DNA of 64,000 nucleotides from Mesostigma viride (taxonomy: Eukaryota; Streptophyta; Mesostigmatophyceae; Mesostigmatales; Mesostigmataceae): NCBI GenBank assembly GCA_009746045.1, contig RPFO01000079.1, forward strand, positions 2,122,344-2,186,343, read 5' to 3'. How positions within the stretch are numbered: position 1 is the stretch's first letter; every line of letters begins with the position of its first letter. Below, one piece after another: positions 10,501 to 22,156 of this stretch. Position numbers and translations under genes: made by a program. Under the pieces are notes generated by a model, which had not been told where the DNA came from, did no database searches, and saw nothing but the letters and a program-made list of their open reading frames with translations.

Positions 10501-11079
10501 CTCGCAATACCGACGTTATGTCGGTTTTGAGTCTTCTGCTAGGCACGCACCATTGGGATGCCACATCTCCGAGGTGAACTTCACGGTAGGTGGCGTATTA
10601 GGGTAGTCGCGAGGGAAGACCATCACAGCGTTGAAGAAACCACCCTCGCTGCATCGGTAACAGCGGGAGGCCACACACAGACACACACACAAAAAAAAAA
10701 AAAAAAAAAAGAAGCCGGACTGAGCACCAACCAGGAAAGGTGAACCTTAGCTGCATAATGTGCGGGCAACGAAAAAAGGCGAAACCACCAACGCACAAAA
10801 AGCAAATCCGCCGCAGCCACTTACTACAGCGTGTCTGGCGGTCCCATGATCGTAACCTGCCATTCGAAGACATTGGAGTCATCCACAAGCCCTGCTGAAA
10901 AGCCGTCGACAGGGTTCCGCGTCAAATCTGCAGCAAAAACAAAGCGTTTCGGATAACACAACAGGATTGTAAGGCTTTTGATAACACCCCCCGACGCACA
11001 GCTAACCTCACTAGCTAAATGCAACCATCACCCCACCTTTCAACTGCTTCCGCAGCAGCAGCACCGCCTGATCCGTCAT
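7587..11079 (-). CDS. UBC7: Ubiquitin-conjugating enzyme E2, UBC7/UBE2G2 type
   Basis: Six exons on the minus strand: 11079-11037, 10927-10825, 10648-10551, 9679-9579, 8574-8497, 7664-7587, all with GT..AG borders and matching phases; 166 aa, the usual plant UBC7 length. It starts [14 protein letters not shown]. The E2 fold is complete: '[13 protein letters not shown]', '[18 protein letters not shown]', '[10 protein letters not shown]', HPN at residues 79-81, catalytic Cys89 in '[19 protein letters not shown]' with the acidic-loop insertion typical of the UBC7/CDC34 group, then '[19 protein letters not shown]', ending VRKSQECL. Known family role: takes ubiquitin from E1 and builds Lys48 chains with RING E3s, in ER-associated degradation for UBE2G2. 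The ERAD role here is inference. Expected to be functional. Confidence 0.95.
8165..8350. repeat. 29-bp tandem repeat in UBC7 intron 5
   Basis: About six copies of a 29-bp unit containing GAAGAGAAGACAAC followed by CCATACCCAGGT. The first units differ slightly (ACCCATACC for AAGCCATACC) and the last two are degenerate. It lies wholly inside the intron between 8496 and 7665. No spacers, so not a CRISPR array. Confidence 0.85.
9205..9265 (-). repeat. Short dispersed repeat (AGTACTTGCG...ATGCGCATG), UBC7 intron copy
   Basis: About 55 bp, found three times: here on the minus strand, 15,391-15,448 (+) and 56,603-56,650 (+). Each has a ACTTGCGTGTC-like block, a near-palindromic ATGCGCATGGGCATGCCAC and, in the first two copies, AGTACTATGCTAATCTCAT. 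Class unknown. Confidence 0.6.
9685..9830 (-). repeat. C-rich tract just upstream of UBC7 exon 4
   Basis: On the sense (minus) strand this is a run of ATCCCCCC, CACCCC and CCCTATCC units ending about 20 nt before the AG acceptor at 9680. It acts as, or replaces, the polypyrimidine tract of this intron. A comparable poly-T/GT stretch precedes exon 3 (10,670-10,710). Confidence 0.6.
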
Positions 11080-12021
11080 GTCGTCGCTCGATTTTTAAAG
11101 AATTAAAAAAGCTCTTTCCCTCTCGAAATCTCCAGCTAAATTTTCGAAGCAAAGCGGTCCATCTGTTCACCGAAGCTCACGCGAGGCGTGGGCATGCCAT
11201 AGCCAACATGAGGCGCCACCAAAACGTCACGGGGAGCAAAATGGGCTCGATATGCCGTCCCTCTCGCTCGCTCTCCCCTCGCAATACATGTATGTCTCGT
11301 GAAGTGACAGATCCTGACGCAGACGAGGCCCAGCGCCCCGCGATGTGTCGCCTGTCGGTGCCGCCATGACCCCCCTACTAGCGGAGATCCTACAGGTGGC
11401 AGGGCTGTAGGTGGCAGCGCTTCAGATCGCGGTTACAGGGTCCTGCTTGGCGTTGGCGCCAGCACGAACTTCCATAGAAACTGTGCGAGGGTGCGTATCT
11501 TGGTTTTATCGACGGAAAATAGATAGGTGCATACCTCGAGAGACTTCCAACCTCCGACATTTTGGCCGCAGTAATCTCGAATGACGTGACTGCCAACTGC
11601 CAAGACGACGTGAAGAAGCAATGCAGTTACGCTGAGATTTACGGTCGTCGCCGGATCCGCCGGGTCCATCAGTGGGGGCGGGCGTCGAACATTCCGCCGG
11701 CGATTGACCGACATGGTGTACCGGTACATAATCTTGACCTGTACATCATCTTGACCTGTACATCAATACAAGGTACTGATGTACAGACAGGTCTTGTTAC
11801 ATCTCACTACGATGAGTGAGGGTAGACCAATGCCAATAGACACCAATACAAATTTCAATCATTCCCGCATTCACGTGCCAACAATGTTAAGTGAGACAAC
11901 TAATAAATTTGAAGATGAATCACGGGTGCCCAGTGTCGTGTGCCCAGGGGCCGGTGTTCTCGAACTGTCATAGTACACTTATTTAAGACCTGCACCTTTA
12001 TATTAGACAATAGACCTGTAC
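11080..12021. other. Upstream flank of UBC7, no gene recognised
   Basis: Holds the presumed UBC7 promoter (minus strand, from 11,080 up). No TATA box or known operator is evident. Near 11,728-11,790 there are repeated ACCTGTACAT and GATGTACAG motifs. No open frame here has recognisable protein content. Confidence 0.4.
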
Positions 12022-12033
12022 ATAGTACCTTTA

Positions 12034-12142
12034 GCGTTAGGATAGTTCGATTACGCGGCTTCCTTCACTCCACCCATCCATCAAGGAATATGTGCTACAT
12101 GATCTCCCAACGGAGGCGTGTTATAATTTAATTTAATTTTTA
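12034..12142 (+). mobile_element. LINE family A 3'-end fragment A3 with target duplication
   Basis: A 109-bp 5'-truncated copy. It has the last part of the 3' UTR (GTTAGGATAGTTCG, then ACGCGGCTTCC), the stem-loop CTCCCAACGGAG and a TTTAATTT tail. It is flanked by the perfect 12-bp repeat ATAGTACCTTTA at 12022-12033 and 12143-12154. It shows how little 3' sequence defines an insertion. Confidence 0.9.
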
Positions 12143-12479
12143 ATAGTACCTTTAATCCCCTGATGACTTCATGCACAGTGAGCAAGAACTCATGGGGCAG
12201 TGAGTGACACCCGGGCCCTTTCAGTTCAGTTTCTCTCGATCGTTGCACGATCTCAAGGCCGATCGTTACACGATCTCGATGACGATCGTTACATCATCAT
12301 CGCGATCATGATCATCATGATCATGCACATCACCAAGATACTGCGCAAGGCCCTTATCCCCTTTGGTTTGCACATGAGTAACGAGGATTAAGTTGTACGC
12401 TGATTTGCCCTATGTTTCCCACATTCTTAGGCACAGGCGCCTGGGCCTAGACGGGAACCTGGCCCACACAGATCAGGTA

Positions 12480-12775
12480 GACACATCAGTGCGGGTAAGA
12501 GTGATGTGTCTACCTGATCTATGCTGCGGGCCAGGTCTATCGCGGGCCGGGATAGACTAGCTGGCACCAAGCCCGCCAAGCCTGGACGTTTTGTCCTCAC
12601 CTGGCGTGCCCCAAGCCGCGCACGGCAGTGCCGCCACCCGTGGACTTTCCGTGATAGACTCGGCATGGACATGTGCTACCCTATAGACGAGACAGGCTCG
12701 TGCAAACACCCGGGCATCCTCCTAGTTTGTCTGTAATATGGAGGCAGATGGTTTGCAAGGAGTAACTAATTAATT
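12480..12775 (+). mobile_element. Fragment of a divergent RT-LINE (family F): ORF2 C-terminus and tail
   Basis: Encodes 'LAGTKPAKPGRFVLTW', recognisably related to 'PGRHILTWPGP' of family A but with a different 3' UTR (GTGCTACCCTATAGAC, then TTTGTCTGTAATATGG) ending in TAACTAATTAATTAAT. Related 3' UTR pieces occur near 14,970 and 15,215-15,290. Decayed. Confidence 0.55.
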
Positions 12776-12796
12776 AATGGGCCGCGGGGCCCGCAC

Positions 12797-14697
12797 GTGG
12801 GTCCAGAAAACAGGAGCATGCCCTTTAGGAAGGTGCTTATCGCAGACGGCAGCCCATTTCCGATCCTTCTCTATATCATGCGGGCGCGGAGTACAGATAT
12901 AGTCCCATCATCTGGAAGCCCTGCATCCTCAAGCAGTACGTTATGTCAAATAGTAGACCCTGTCCTTCTCCTAGCTGGCGACAAGGTCACGTACCATGCA
13001 CTGCCCAACTGGGAATGGCTGCTTAATTCAAGAGCCGGAGGCGTACTTGATAAGGCAGTCGATCATCATGTGCAGCTACCTGCGCTGCGACGCGCCCAGG
13101 ACTTCACCCAGATTGGCTATACGGTGGCCTCACGAGCCTCCTGTACGAGCGCAGCTGCAGCATCCTCGCAGAGCTCGGCACCTCGATCCCCCATGCAGCA
13201 GGGACTCCATGCCGAGCTGCGCAGTGGCGGAGCATGCAGCTGGCGCCGATGGCTGAGCAGCTCGCCGCCCTGAACGCGCCTGCATGACGGCCCACTAGCT
13301 CAACACTCTCTCGGCCAAGCAAGGTCAACAATTAAGTCATTGAAGCCAGAGTTGCACTTCTTCATGAGCTCCATGGCCTCAGCTAGTTTACTGCTACGCA
13401 AGAGCACATTGTCACCAAGGTTTCCGAGGCCACAGCCACTGTGACCGCCGGCCGCCTTACTGTATTCAAGCGGAAGGCCGAGTCGGCCAAGGCACCGTGA
13501 AACTTACAATTGAGCTAGGCAGTTGCTACCAAGACGTAGACCGGCGCCCTCAGTGGCCACGCAGGTCCCCGAGATCGTCGAGCGAACGGCCGCCACTGTC
13601 GCCGCCCAACCTGCTGTTATGTAGGGCTAGCTCGATGATCCCTCGACTCTCGCCTCAGGACTGGGCTCATGACTGCTGCTCAAGAGCCAGGCAACCTCTA
13701 GTACCACCAGGTGCCGCCATCATGCACCACCAAGCTCGATCCAGGAGCTGGAAGACAGTGGCGCGCCTCGAGGCCGCTGACCGCAACCGTCACCGCTGCC
13801 AGGTCATCCTCAGGCGCTTCGACATGCAGCCGGAGGAGACTCCAGACTCTCGTCTCGACGAGCTGACTGAAGAAACAGCTCTTGCCGGCGTGTATGCATG
13901 GAGCTGCCAGCTGGTGCGACACTGCAGGGCGCCTACCGCCTGCCCCATATACACGGGACAAGGCTGGTGGGCCCCCTCCAGTGGTTCTCACCTTCAGCGA
14001 CATCTGACACAGGCTGCCCGAGTTCGGTTCCTCTCTCCCCGCAAGAAGCTGGTGAACACCTGAGTCCTGGTCGCTTGACGACGACCTGACGCCAGCCCAG
14101 CAGCAGCTAGCAACGCCGCGATCAGTGGCCTGACGACGCCCGCCATAAGACCACTGAAACCCGAGAAGCCCCAAGTGTACTGGCGGGGCGGTCGGGGACC
14201 TTTATGTCAACAAGAAACTGTGGAAGCCCCCCCGGGCTCCCCCGGGATCGATAGGAGCACACAAGCTAGTTGTCTACATGGGGGCAATCGATTATGGGAT
14301 AGCTTAGTAGTATAGACAGCACTTGAAATGATATTAGCCGGCACAGCGTTATAGTACCTTCAATTAGCTCTGGCAGGCCTTGTGGCCATCAGCTTGCGCC
14401 TTAGTCGACGTCTTTAGCCTCAGTGGGCACTCTCACCTTTGTAGCATAAGCTACGCGTCAGCCTACGGCTATATGGTATTGCATTGGTTGTATTGCACCC
14501 TGGCACAGTGTTGCGCCCTGGCACCACGCTGTGGAGAGAGCGCTCTGTAGGCTGCCCACTTGCAGCAGCTAGTGAGAGAAGCTAGCTAGGGCGCCCTCCC
14601 TCCTGCCTTCTCGTTGTGTATATAGGGTTGAAGGTTCCTTTACTCTGTATTGGCCAGCACCCACTTCACGTAGTCACGTGCTCATGAATTAATTAAT
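12797..14697 (+). mobile_element. Old ORF1-bearing retroposon (family C), degraded
   Basis: A plus-strand element with a decayed ORF1-like gene. Recognisable pieces are 'RCQVILRRFD' (RRM-like start; compare N-V-I-V-K-N-L-D in family B), 'LSPRKKL' and 'VYWRGG' near 14,175. A ~450-nt 3' region follows and ends in CACGTGCTCATG and an AATT tail (14,685-14,701). The dispersed repeat shared with 6470-6690 falls in this 3' region. Frames are broken many times. It is much more diverged than family B, so older or a separate lineage; no target duplication was found. Confidence 0.5.
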
Positions 14698-14839
14698 TAA
14701 TGTCACATAGACGTCCGGGTCGCGCCGCGCCGGTGCGAGGCGCGCGCAAGTTTGCCAATGGGTTACGACGGGACATGCAAGGGGACGGGCCTGCCGTAGG
14801 AGGATGTGTCTACTATACCTAGCTGGTTGGACGGTCCTA

Positions 14840-15145
14840 AGCTAATTAGGAGCGGTCCTAGCTAAGCCAAGGAGCCCGCCGGCAGGGCCCACATCGGTAT
14901 TTGAACATGCACTTGGGTGGTCTGTTCGGGCAAGATGGCCAGCGAAGAGGATGGATCGACACGTGCTACCCTGTGACCCTGTCAGGAGACAACCAGCGCA
15001 GGCCAGAAATCGGGAGAATCCGGACCACATGGTAGCTAAGTTGAGCCTGCCATTATCTTTTCATGCACGTTTTCGAGTCGTTCAGGATGATGAATATGAA
15101 TGGAGATGGAAATGTGTAGCCTTGTTCATTGAAATTAATTAACGT
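14840..15145 (-). mobile_element. Remnant of LINE ORF2 C-terminus (minus strand)
   Basis: On the minus strand this encodes 'ILFAGHLARTDHP', matching 'IAFVGHLARTSQV' of family A, preceded by about 100 nt (14,990-15,090) that recur at 20,930-21,020 (opposite orientation) and as a 92-bp insertion at 59,271-59,362. Borders are uncertain. The rest up to 15,530 holds further 3'-UTR scraps and one copy of the short dispersed repeat. Confidence 0.5.
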
Positions 15146-15390
15146 GAAGGGCGACTAGATGACCTAGACGGCGGGGCCGGAAAAAGCTTGCTTGATCAGG
15201 GCGTGTGTTTCGATGTGCTACCCTAGCTGTAGACGGGACGTAGGAGCTCACGCCCGAGCAGCCTCCTGCATGGTTTGTCTGTTATACGGCGCCAGCTACA
15301 GTGACGCAGTAACGTGTAATTTCATTAATTAGCGGCGGCAGATGACTTGCAAAGATAGGTGGCCGTTATAGGTAAGTAAAGTAAGTAAGT

Positions 15391-15448
15391 CAGTACTTGC
15401 GTGTCATGCGCATGGGCATGCCACGTAGTACTATGCTAATCTCATTAG
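15391..15448 (+). repeat. Short dispersed repeat, second copy
   Basis: Matches 9205-9265 in reverse complement and 56,603-56,650: CAGTACTTGCGTGTC, ATGCGCATGGGCATGCCACG, then AGTACTATGCTAATCTCAT. Preceded by a short GTAAGTAA-like run. Confidence 0.6.
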
Positions 15449-15534
15449 GAAAAAATGACCGTTATGAGTGGCCGTTATGAGACACTGCCTCCAAGTCGGT
15501 GGGGCCGGCTCCACGAGTGACCAGCCGGCTGGTT

Positions 15535-17483
15535 TTTATATTGGCAACCATAGTGATTCGAGCCACGAAGGATCGAGCCACGAGCCACGAGCCACGAGCC
15601 ACGAGTAAGCCTATAGTGGCTGACGGCGGTCGAGCTCATAACTTTTACGTTTGGGCACCAATTAATTCGGCCGTGAACATCACTTAATCGATTTGTCTTT
15701 CGAAGACGCACCGACACTGCTATATTTTTCCGAAACTCAAACGCAATAATATTATGACGAGCAAATGCTCGACTACGCAACGCAGCCTGGCGGCTGCGAT
15801 GAGCCAAGAAAATTCGCCAGCAGCTTCGGCTGTCACCCCGCCCGGCCTGCCAGGCAGCGCGACCACTACTCAAGCTTTAGTAGTGCACTCGGCTCCTGCG
15901 GCCTCGCCCTCGATCGGCATCGCCAGATCCTAAACGCAGTCGCCCATGCAGCAGAACAACGCCCATCTGAACCGCGCTTGATCGATCGATCCGGCCCCAA
16001 CCTTTCAAGGTCGACGATCACGACTGGACCGACATGGCTCCAGCAACTGCCATGCATTTCCTCTTCTTTGGGGATCACGCCTCGCTTTACGACCTGGGCC
16101 TCCATCTCCACGACATCAACCGCCTCATCCACCCCGACGGCACCACCATGCAACGTGACTTTCTGTTCGGGCCCGCCCCCAACTCCAGCTCCATCCATCT
16201 CCGCACCCACACTCCGTTCCATCCTTACAGAAGCCCTCCAGCAGCACGTGACCCCCCTCGCTGCCGATGTGGCAGCAATGGGGGGCACACTGGCTACTGA
16301 GCTCCCTCACCTTTCCGCTGCCACCTCCGCCTCCACCGCCGACATCAAGGCCCAGCTCCTCGACATCGACAAGCGCATCCGGCCACGACAACGTCATCGC
16401 CATTGAGTGCCTGCAAGATCGACACCGCAGGCCTCACCGCCCAGGCCGTGAAGGACATCGCTGCCCAGCCGGCATCTGCTGGCCCGGCCAGCGATGCTCC
16501 TTCCACCCAGACCTGGGCGAACTTGCTTAAGCACCACACCACCTCCACCACCTCCGCCGTCGCCGCACAGCTCAAGCAACAAGCACTCTACCTTCGTGAG
16601 GAGGCCGAGCTCGACAAGCGCAGCCACAATGTCATCATAGTCAAGCACTTCGACCAGCCGGTAGATGAGACCTCGGAGACGCTCCTCATGGCGTTTAGGC
16701 GTGACATCCGTTTGCCCCCATGCAACTCACTGGTGAGCTGCGGATGTCGGCTGTCCGCCTTCCCCGCGCGCGGGGTAAGGCTGGCCCGGCCTCCGTGCTC
16801 CTCACCTTTAAGTACATGGCGGATAAGCTGTCGTCCGCAAGAAGCTCTCGAGGACTCGCTACACGCTGGACGATGACCTGACCCTGGCCCAGCAACAGCA
16901 ACGACGCGAGCTATGGCCGACCTGCCTTCAGCTCCGGCAGAGCGCAGGGGGTAAACCGGTATACTGGCGCGGGGGCCGGTCATCCACGTCGACCACAAGC
17001 CCTGGCCGCAGGCACCCCCTGCCAATCCAGCAACCCCAATCTAGGGAATATAGCAGTAGTGTAGATTAGAAGGCTTAGCCTAGCACGTGGCCCATGCGCA
17101 TGTGCGCCCATAATTTATGGTCCGCGCCATGGATGCTGCCTTCAGCATATAGCCACGCCCTGCCTATAATGGGACTCCCCATGGATGCTGCATTAAGAAT
17201 TTAGCCAAGCTCTGCCTATGCAGAGAGTCACTCTCTGCTGAGAAGCCACGCCCTAGTAGCTTTTGTATAGCCATGCCGATGATCTTCCACCCCATGACCG
17301 GCCCCCTTGGTGCTCTGAGAGATCATGGTGGTGCAGGTGCCCTTGGTGCATGCGCACCTAGAGCAAGTGTCGTTTACATCCCCACCCTTGCAGGAAGTAC
17401 CCCAGAATGTATTAAAGCCATATGCCCCTTCTCAGGGATATGTGCTACATGTACTCCCAACGGAGTTATGTTCCTAATTAATT
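15535..17483 (+). mobile_element. Full-length family B element B4 (older copy)
   Basis: Plus-strand copy about 1.95 kb long. The 5' UTR (about 15,535-15,753) carries several CGAGCCA repeats and matches the 5' UTR of B3 (TGGCTGACGGCGG, GAGCTCATAAC). The ORF1 start is at 15,754 (MTSKCSTTQRSLAAAM), and the last ORF1 blocks ('LAQQQQRRELWP' type, 'HVDHKPW') end near 17,043. A ~400-nt 3' UTR, the stem-loop CTCCCAACGGAG and a CTAATTAATT tail follow. The frame is broken several times. Its end-to-end match with B3 (same start region, same 3' end) defines B as a real ~2-kb unit. No target duplication was found. Confidence 0.8.
15754..17043 (+). pseudogene. L1-ORF1-like gene of element B4 (broken)
   Basis: Same domain order as in B3: Ser/Ala-rich N-terminus, helical middle (DIDKR; 'AQAVKDIAAQPASAG'), RRM-like 'HNVIIVKHFDQP', a GVRLARP segment, and a 'LDDDLTLAQQQQRREL' C-terminal domain spread over different frames. 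More diverged from B3/B5 than those are from each other. Confidence 0.6.
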
Positions 17484-19199
17484 CACGGGGACGTGGCGCG
17501 CCGAATATTTTCCGCGCCAAAAAATTCGCACCGTCCGTACGGTGTATAATGTGTGCCCGGACCGCTCAACCCTCGCGGAAGTGGCCATGGCGGCATGCCT
17601 TTATGCAATATTAATCGATATGGCACGTAAACAGCTAGAAAAAATGCTTGAATTTCGCAGAAGATTAGTTGATTACCTCATTGCGTGGCGGAAAGTTTAC
17701 GGTTTGCAATATCGCTAATTTCTCGAACGGCTACGGGCGCGGGGGTCCAGGAAATAATTTCTCTTGCGGATCATGAAATTTAATGCAGGTTTACGGCAGC
17801 TATTGTGAGGCAACGTAGGCTCTAAAGAGCGATTATGAAGCTAACTTAATGGTGTTGTCGAGTTTGTGCCGAAGCTTCCCGGTTTCTTTTACATTTCCGG
17901 CATTCAAGGTAAGAACCTACGCAGGCCTGCGCATGTCGCCTTCGACGTATTCACGGAAGGCGCACCTTCCTTGTTCGCCTGATCGATGGATGATGTCTTT
18001 TATTGTTCGAGCTTGCGTGCCAGTTTATGCATGAAACATTTCCACGCAGGCAGGTGCATTAACGTCGGCCTTTCGCCTTTTTTTCGGGCAGTTTCCCTGC
18101 AGGAAGCGCTCCATTTCTTTCGGTTGCATCGTCAGATTCCTAGCTATTTCGTACAATTTCGTGTAGTTTGTGGCTGGCATGCAAAATGCGCCGAGGTCAA
18201 GTTGTTGGTAATGTGTTGACATTTGTTTTCCATAATCCTTTGGACGTGACCTTGCTCAGACGCTTTGTTATGTGCCGGATCTGACACGCCTGTTTTAGAA
18301 CGACATCCGGCATGTGCCTAGAGGCTAACAAGCTGGCATCAGCTTCTTAGCAAATTGCCCTATTGGAAAGGAAGGTGAGAGTGGTTCTTTTGCTGGACAT
18401 ACTGCATGAGTGGCATTGCATTAGATAGGTGTTTCCATTGCTTTCCTTGAGCTATAACCATTAAGACTTCCCTGCTATGTGTGCAGCAAGGCAAGCTGGA
18501 TAGGATGTGAATGCTTGGCATACAACATGTATGATTTGCTGCCAAGTTTGCAGGCTGCAGTTGCCTCTATTGCTTGGGCAGTCTTTCTAAGGTTTTTACA
18601 CGTATACTTGCTGAGTTCTTGGCATAAATTTACATGGTAACCTTGGGCTGAGCTTAGTGTATGCTCTCTTGGTGCGTGTATGCCTAGTGATGGTGTTGCT
18701 ATGCGCACGCTGGCAAGGCTGGCCATGCTGAGGGCAGGGGAGGGCAGATGAGGTGCCTAGCCTTTTCTTATGTTGTGTGATCGAGTTGGGCATGTTTTTT
18801 GGCTTCTTGGATGGAAAACATGATGCCTAGGTGGCCTTATACACAGAAAAACCTCATTTAGCGTATGTTCAGGTTTTAGCACGCCAAACGCAATAACTTG
18901 AGCTAGACTTGTCGGAATGACCTGGGACTTGGACCACTGCTGTCCCCCTGTTAGCCGGATTTTCGCTACATTTTGTTGCCTAATCTGAAGTGTTTATGAC
19001 ATGTTTATTCCCAATGTCCGGTAAAAAAAGGGTACTTTTGCGGGGAAATTAATAACTGTTCAAGGTTTTGTCATTTTCATGATGTAAATAGCTCAGCAAG
19101 CTACAAACTCAGGGAACTATAGACGCTACATTTTTTTTTGCCAACAAATGAGTGCATGGGCTGGGGCATACATAGCCCTAATTAGCGTCTTTTTCTATT
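17484..19199. other. 1.7 kb without recognised features
   Basis: Lower GC than the surroundings. Open stretches are all short and resemble no protein I know. A GGCGCGCC-containing segment near 17,490 and several T-rich stretches are visible. TATAGCGCTAT at 19,200-19,210 is the left target duplication of B5. Confidence 0.4.
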
Positions 19200-19210
19200 T
19201 ATAGCGCTAT

Positions 19211-20365
19211 TGAATTGAATTGAATTGTAACATAACTCCGTTGGGAGTATATGTAGCACATAGCCCTTGAGAGGGGGCATATGGCCTATCATACATCCTA
19301 AGCTACTTCCTGCAAGGGTGGGGATGTAAAGGACCCTTGCTCTAGGTGCACCAGGGCACTTGCATCCCCATGATCTTCAAGCTATGCCCAGCGAAGGGGG
19401 AGCCTGTCATGGGGGGGAAGATCAGCAGAGCTATACAAAAAGGCTAGGGCATGGCGTCTCAGCAGAGAGTTACTCCCTGCATGGGCACAACATAGCTAAA
19501 TAAAGCTAGGCATCATCTGGAGTGTGGCACATCATAGGCACACATGTACATGATTAAATAAAGCGTGTGGCTTAGCTAGGATAGTGCCTCTAGGAGGCGT
19601 ACATGTACATGGCCACGGTCTATCTATTCTACACTACTACTGCTGTATTCCCCTAAGCTGGGGCGTCTGGAGTCGTTGGGGCCGCGGGGGTCGCCTGCCA
19701 GGGCTTGTGGCCGACGTAGATGGCCGCCCCCTTCCAGTACACCGGCTGCCCCGCCTTGGTCTTCCGGAGCTGGAGGTAGGTGGGCCATAGCTCCCGTCGC
19801 CGTTGTTGCTGCGCCAGGGTCAAGTCGTCGTCAAGGGTGAAGAGAGTCTTCTCGAGCCGCTTGCGGCGTCGGAGAAAAGAAATCTTGTCCGCCGGGGTCT
19901 TAAAGGTGAGAAGGAGCGGGGGCGGCCCTGCCTTACCCCGCGCGCGGGGAAGGCGGTGGGCGACCAGGTCGATCTCACTGGTCAGTAAGGCCCATGCGAC
20001 TAAGAATTTCTCTCTCAAACGCACGTGCAAGCTTCTCGGAATTCTCACCTTCCTCCATGTCGAGGTTCTTGACAATGACGTTAAGGCTGCGCTTGGCAAG
20101 CTCGGCCTCCTCGCGGAGGTCAAGCGTCTGCCGCTGGAGCTGGGCTGCGACGGCGGAGGTGGTGGAGGTGGTGTGCTGCTTAAGCATGTCCGCCCAGGTC
20201 GTGATGGGAGGAGCATCGCCGGCCAGGCCAGCAGAGGTTGGCTTGGCGGCAATGTCCTTCACCGCCTGGGCGGTGAGGCCCGCGGTGTTCTGCAGGACCT
20301 CGATAGCGATGGCATTATCCTTAAGACGTTGGTCAATGTCGCGGAGCTGGGCGGTGATGGATATA
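19211..20365 (-). mobile_element. Family B element B5, 5'-truncated, recent
   Basis: A minus-strand copy covering the last two-thirds of ORF1 (to 19,653), the 3' UTR, the stem-loop and a GAATT-unit tail (19,211-19,230). It is flanked by TATAGCGCTAT at 19,200-19,210 and 20,366-20,376. Across about 960 bp it differs from B3 by only a few bases (for example GCCCCCTTCC for GCCCGGGCCTTCC near 19,727). It carries the uninterrupted version of the site where A2 sits in B3, and the same 4-nt ORF1 insertion near 19,980. Confidence 0.9.
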
Positions 20366-20726
20366 TATAGCGCTATATTGGCGTATATGTGGGGGTAGTA
20401 CCCCCAACAAGTGCATGGACAACTCACTAGAGATGTTATTTAGTGCCCCCAATCATAATTTAGCATGGTGCAACTGAAATTCAAGTGATATTAGCATGGG
20501 TCAAGTTTTAAGGTTTTTGGGGTGCCACCTCCCCTTAATTAATCAATTAATTAATAGTGATTCGGGCCGTGGTGCCCGCAACCCTGTAACTGGTCAGAAG
20601 TTAGTGAGCTAGATTCATCCACCCCATCCCGGGATATCCATCCCACTGGGGTACTTGCTGCATTTCATAAATTAGAAAACATACCTAAGGGAAGAAAAAA
20701 AATAAACCTCCTGAGCTACTCAGCAT

Positions 20727-20851
20727 TAATCAATTAATTCATTACGAACATAACTTCGTTGGGAGTACATGTAGCACATATCCCTGAGAAGGGGCACATG
20801 GCTTTAATACATTCTGGGCTACTTCCTGCAAGGGCAGGGTGTAAACTACCT
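20727..20851 (-). mobile_element. Family B 3'-end fragment B8 with target duplication
   Basis: Only 125 bp of family-B 3' end: tail (TAATCAATTAATT), stem-loop motif and the CATATCCCTGAGAAGGGG region. It is flanked by a perfect 13-bp duplication, AGCTACTCAGCAT, at 20,714-20,726 and 20,852-20,864. Confidence 0.9.
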
Positions 20852-20864
20852 AGCTACTCAGCAT

Positions 20865-21503
20865 GCTTGCCACTAACTGCCATATACATCATGTCCACGG
20901 CTACACATATCCACCTCCATTCATTTCCATCACCCTAACGACTCGACCAACGCTGATAAGGTAACAGCAGGCTTGAGCTACCATGGTCCGGATTCTTCAA
21001 GATTTCTGGCATGTGTTCATTGTCTCTTTGATACGATAGGGCACCAGTCGCATACGGCCATCCGACCTATAATGCATCGTTTGACTGGTAGGGATGTTGT
21101 GATAAAATCCTCTGATCCTCTTCCTGGATACACAGGCGTCTCCAAAAGGCAAACTGTGACAGGCGTCCTGGAGATGCCCGCCACTATGACCAAAAAGCCA
21201 ACATCCACTCTTGACCTTGCGTGCCTTAATCTAGGCGCATGCACCTCACAGGGGGTGATCAGGCCATCTTGAAGTCCCTCCCAAGCAATCCCAACCCTCG
21301 AGGCTGCACGACCAGCCTTCCCCTTTCCTCAGTCAAAAAGAAAAGGCAACAATTCCCTTTCATCCGTCACAAAACATTACCTTCCCATTCCTTTGGGTGG
21401 GCTAAGACCTCTGTCCCCCACATTCCTCAGGGACCCCATGCGACTGCCTTCCCCTCCTGATAGTCATCGCACCCTTGCTGCTAGCCATCGTCACCACCCC
21501 CTC
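20865..21503. other. LINE scrap and 3' flank of MED12
   Basis: 20,890-21,020 matches the LINE remnant at 14,990-15,130 in reverse orientation (blocks CTACCATGGTCCGGATTC and TTTCTGGCATG). From 21,050 to the MED12 stop at 21,504 nothing is recognisable; the MED12 3' UTR must lie here. No TGTAA poly(A) signal was noticed on the minus strand close to the stop. Confidence 0.45.
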
Positions 21504-22121
21504 CTAATCGTCGCAAGCCCGCGCATACGTGAGCCCCGTCCGCCGCAGCTGCAGGGATCCCGCGAGCCAGGGGCATCCCGTGCAGCTGACCTCGCCCGCG
21601 CTCACCACCCCACCGCCGCTCCCACCCCCCGTCGGCCCACTGCAGCCGTCCTCCAGCAGCAACCAGGGGTCCAGTGCCACGGAATCGGCCCCCCCCCCTG
21701 GGGCTGCGCTCACCATCGACCCGAGACGGGAGTCCGACACACTCCTCCGCAGGGCACCTGACAGGGAGGCAGAGGGGCCCAATCCCGCAACACCAGCTGG
21801 TGCCGACGTCCTCCCGGGAGGTGTGAGCGCGGCGAAATGCGCCGGCGTGGCTGCGCCACTTATCGTCTCTGAGGCATCGTCAGCAAGGGAGCCAGCGCCA
21901 TCGTCCCCACCCGGGTGGGGTGGCTTGGACCTCACCGTTGCCGTGGTCGTCGCAGTGGCCAGGGTGGGGTCGAGCAACTTGCCCATCAGGGTGGAGGCGG
22001 ACAAGATGGCGAGCGGCCGGCGCATGATGCCGGGCATGGCGGCGCGCACGCGCCGCTCCACGTGGCGCGGCATGCTGCCCTGCAGCTGCGCAAAGTCAAC
22101 CTGGGTGTGTATGTGTGTGTG

Positions 22122-22156
<35 letters not shown>

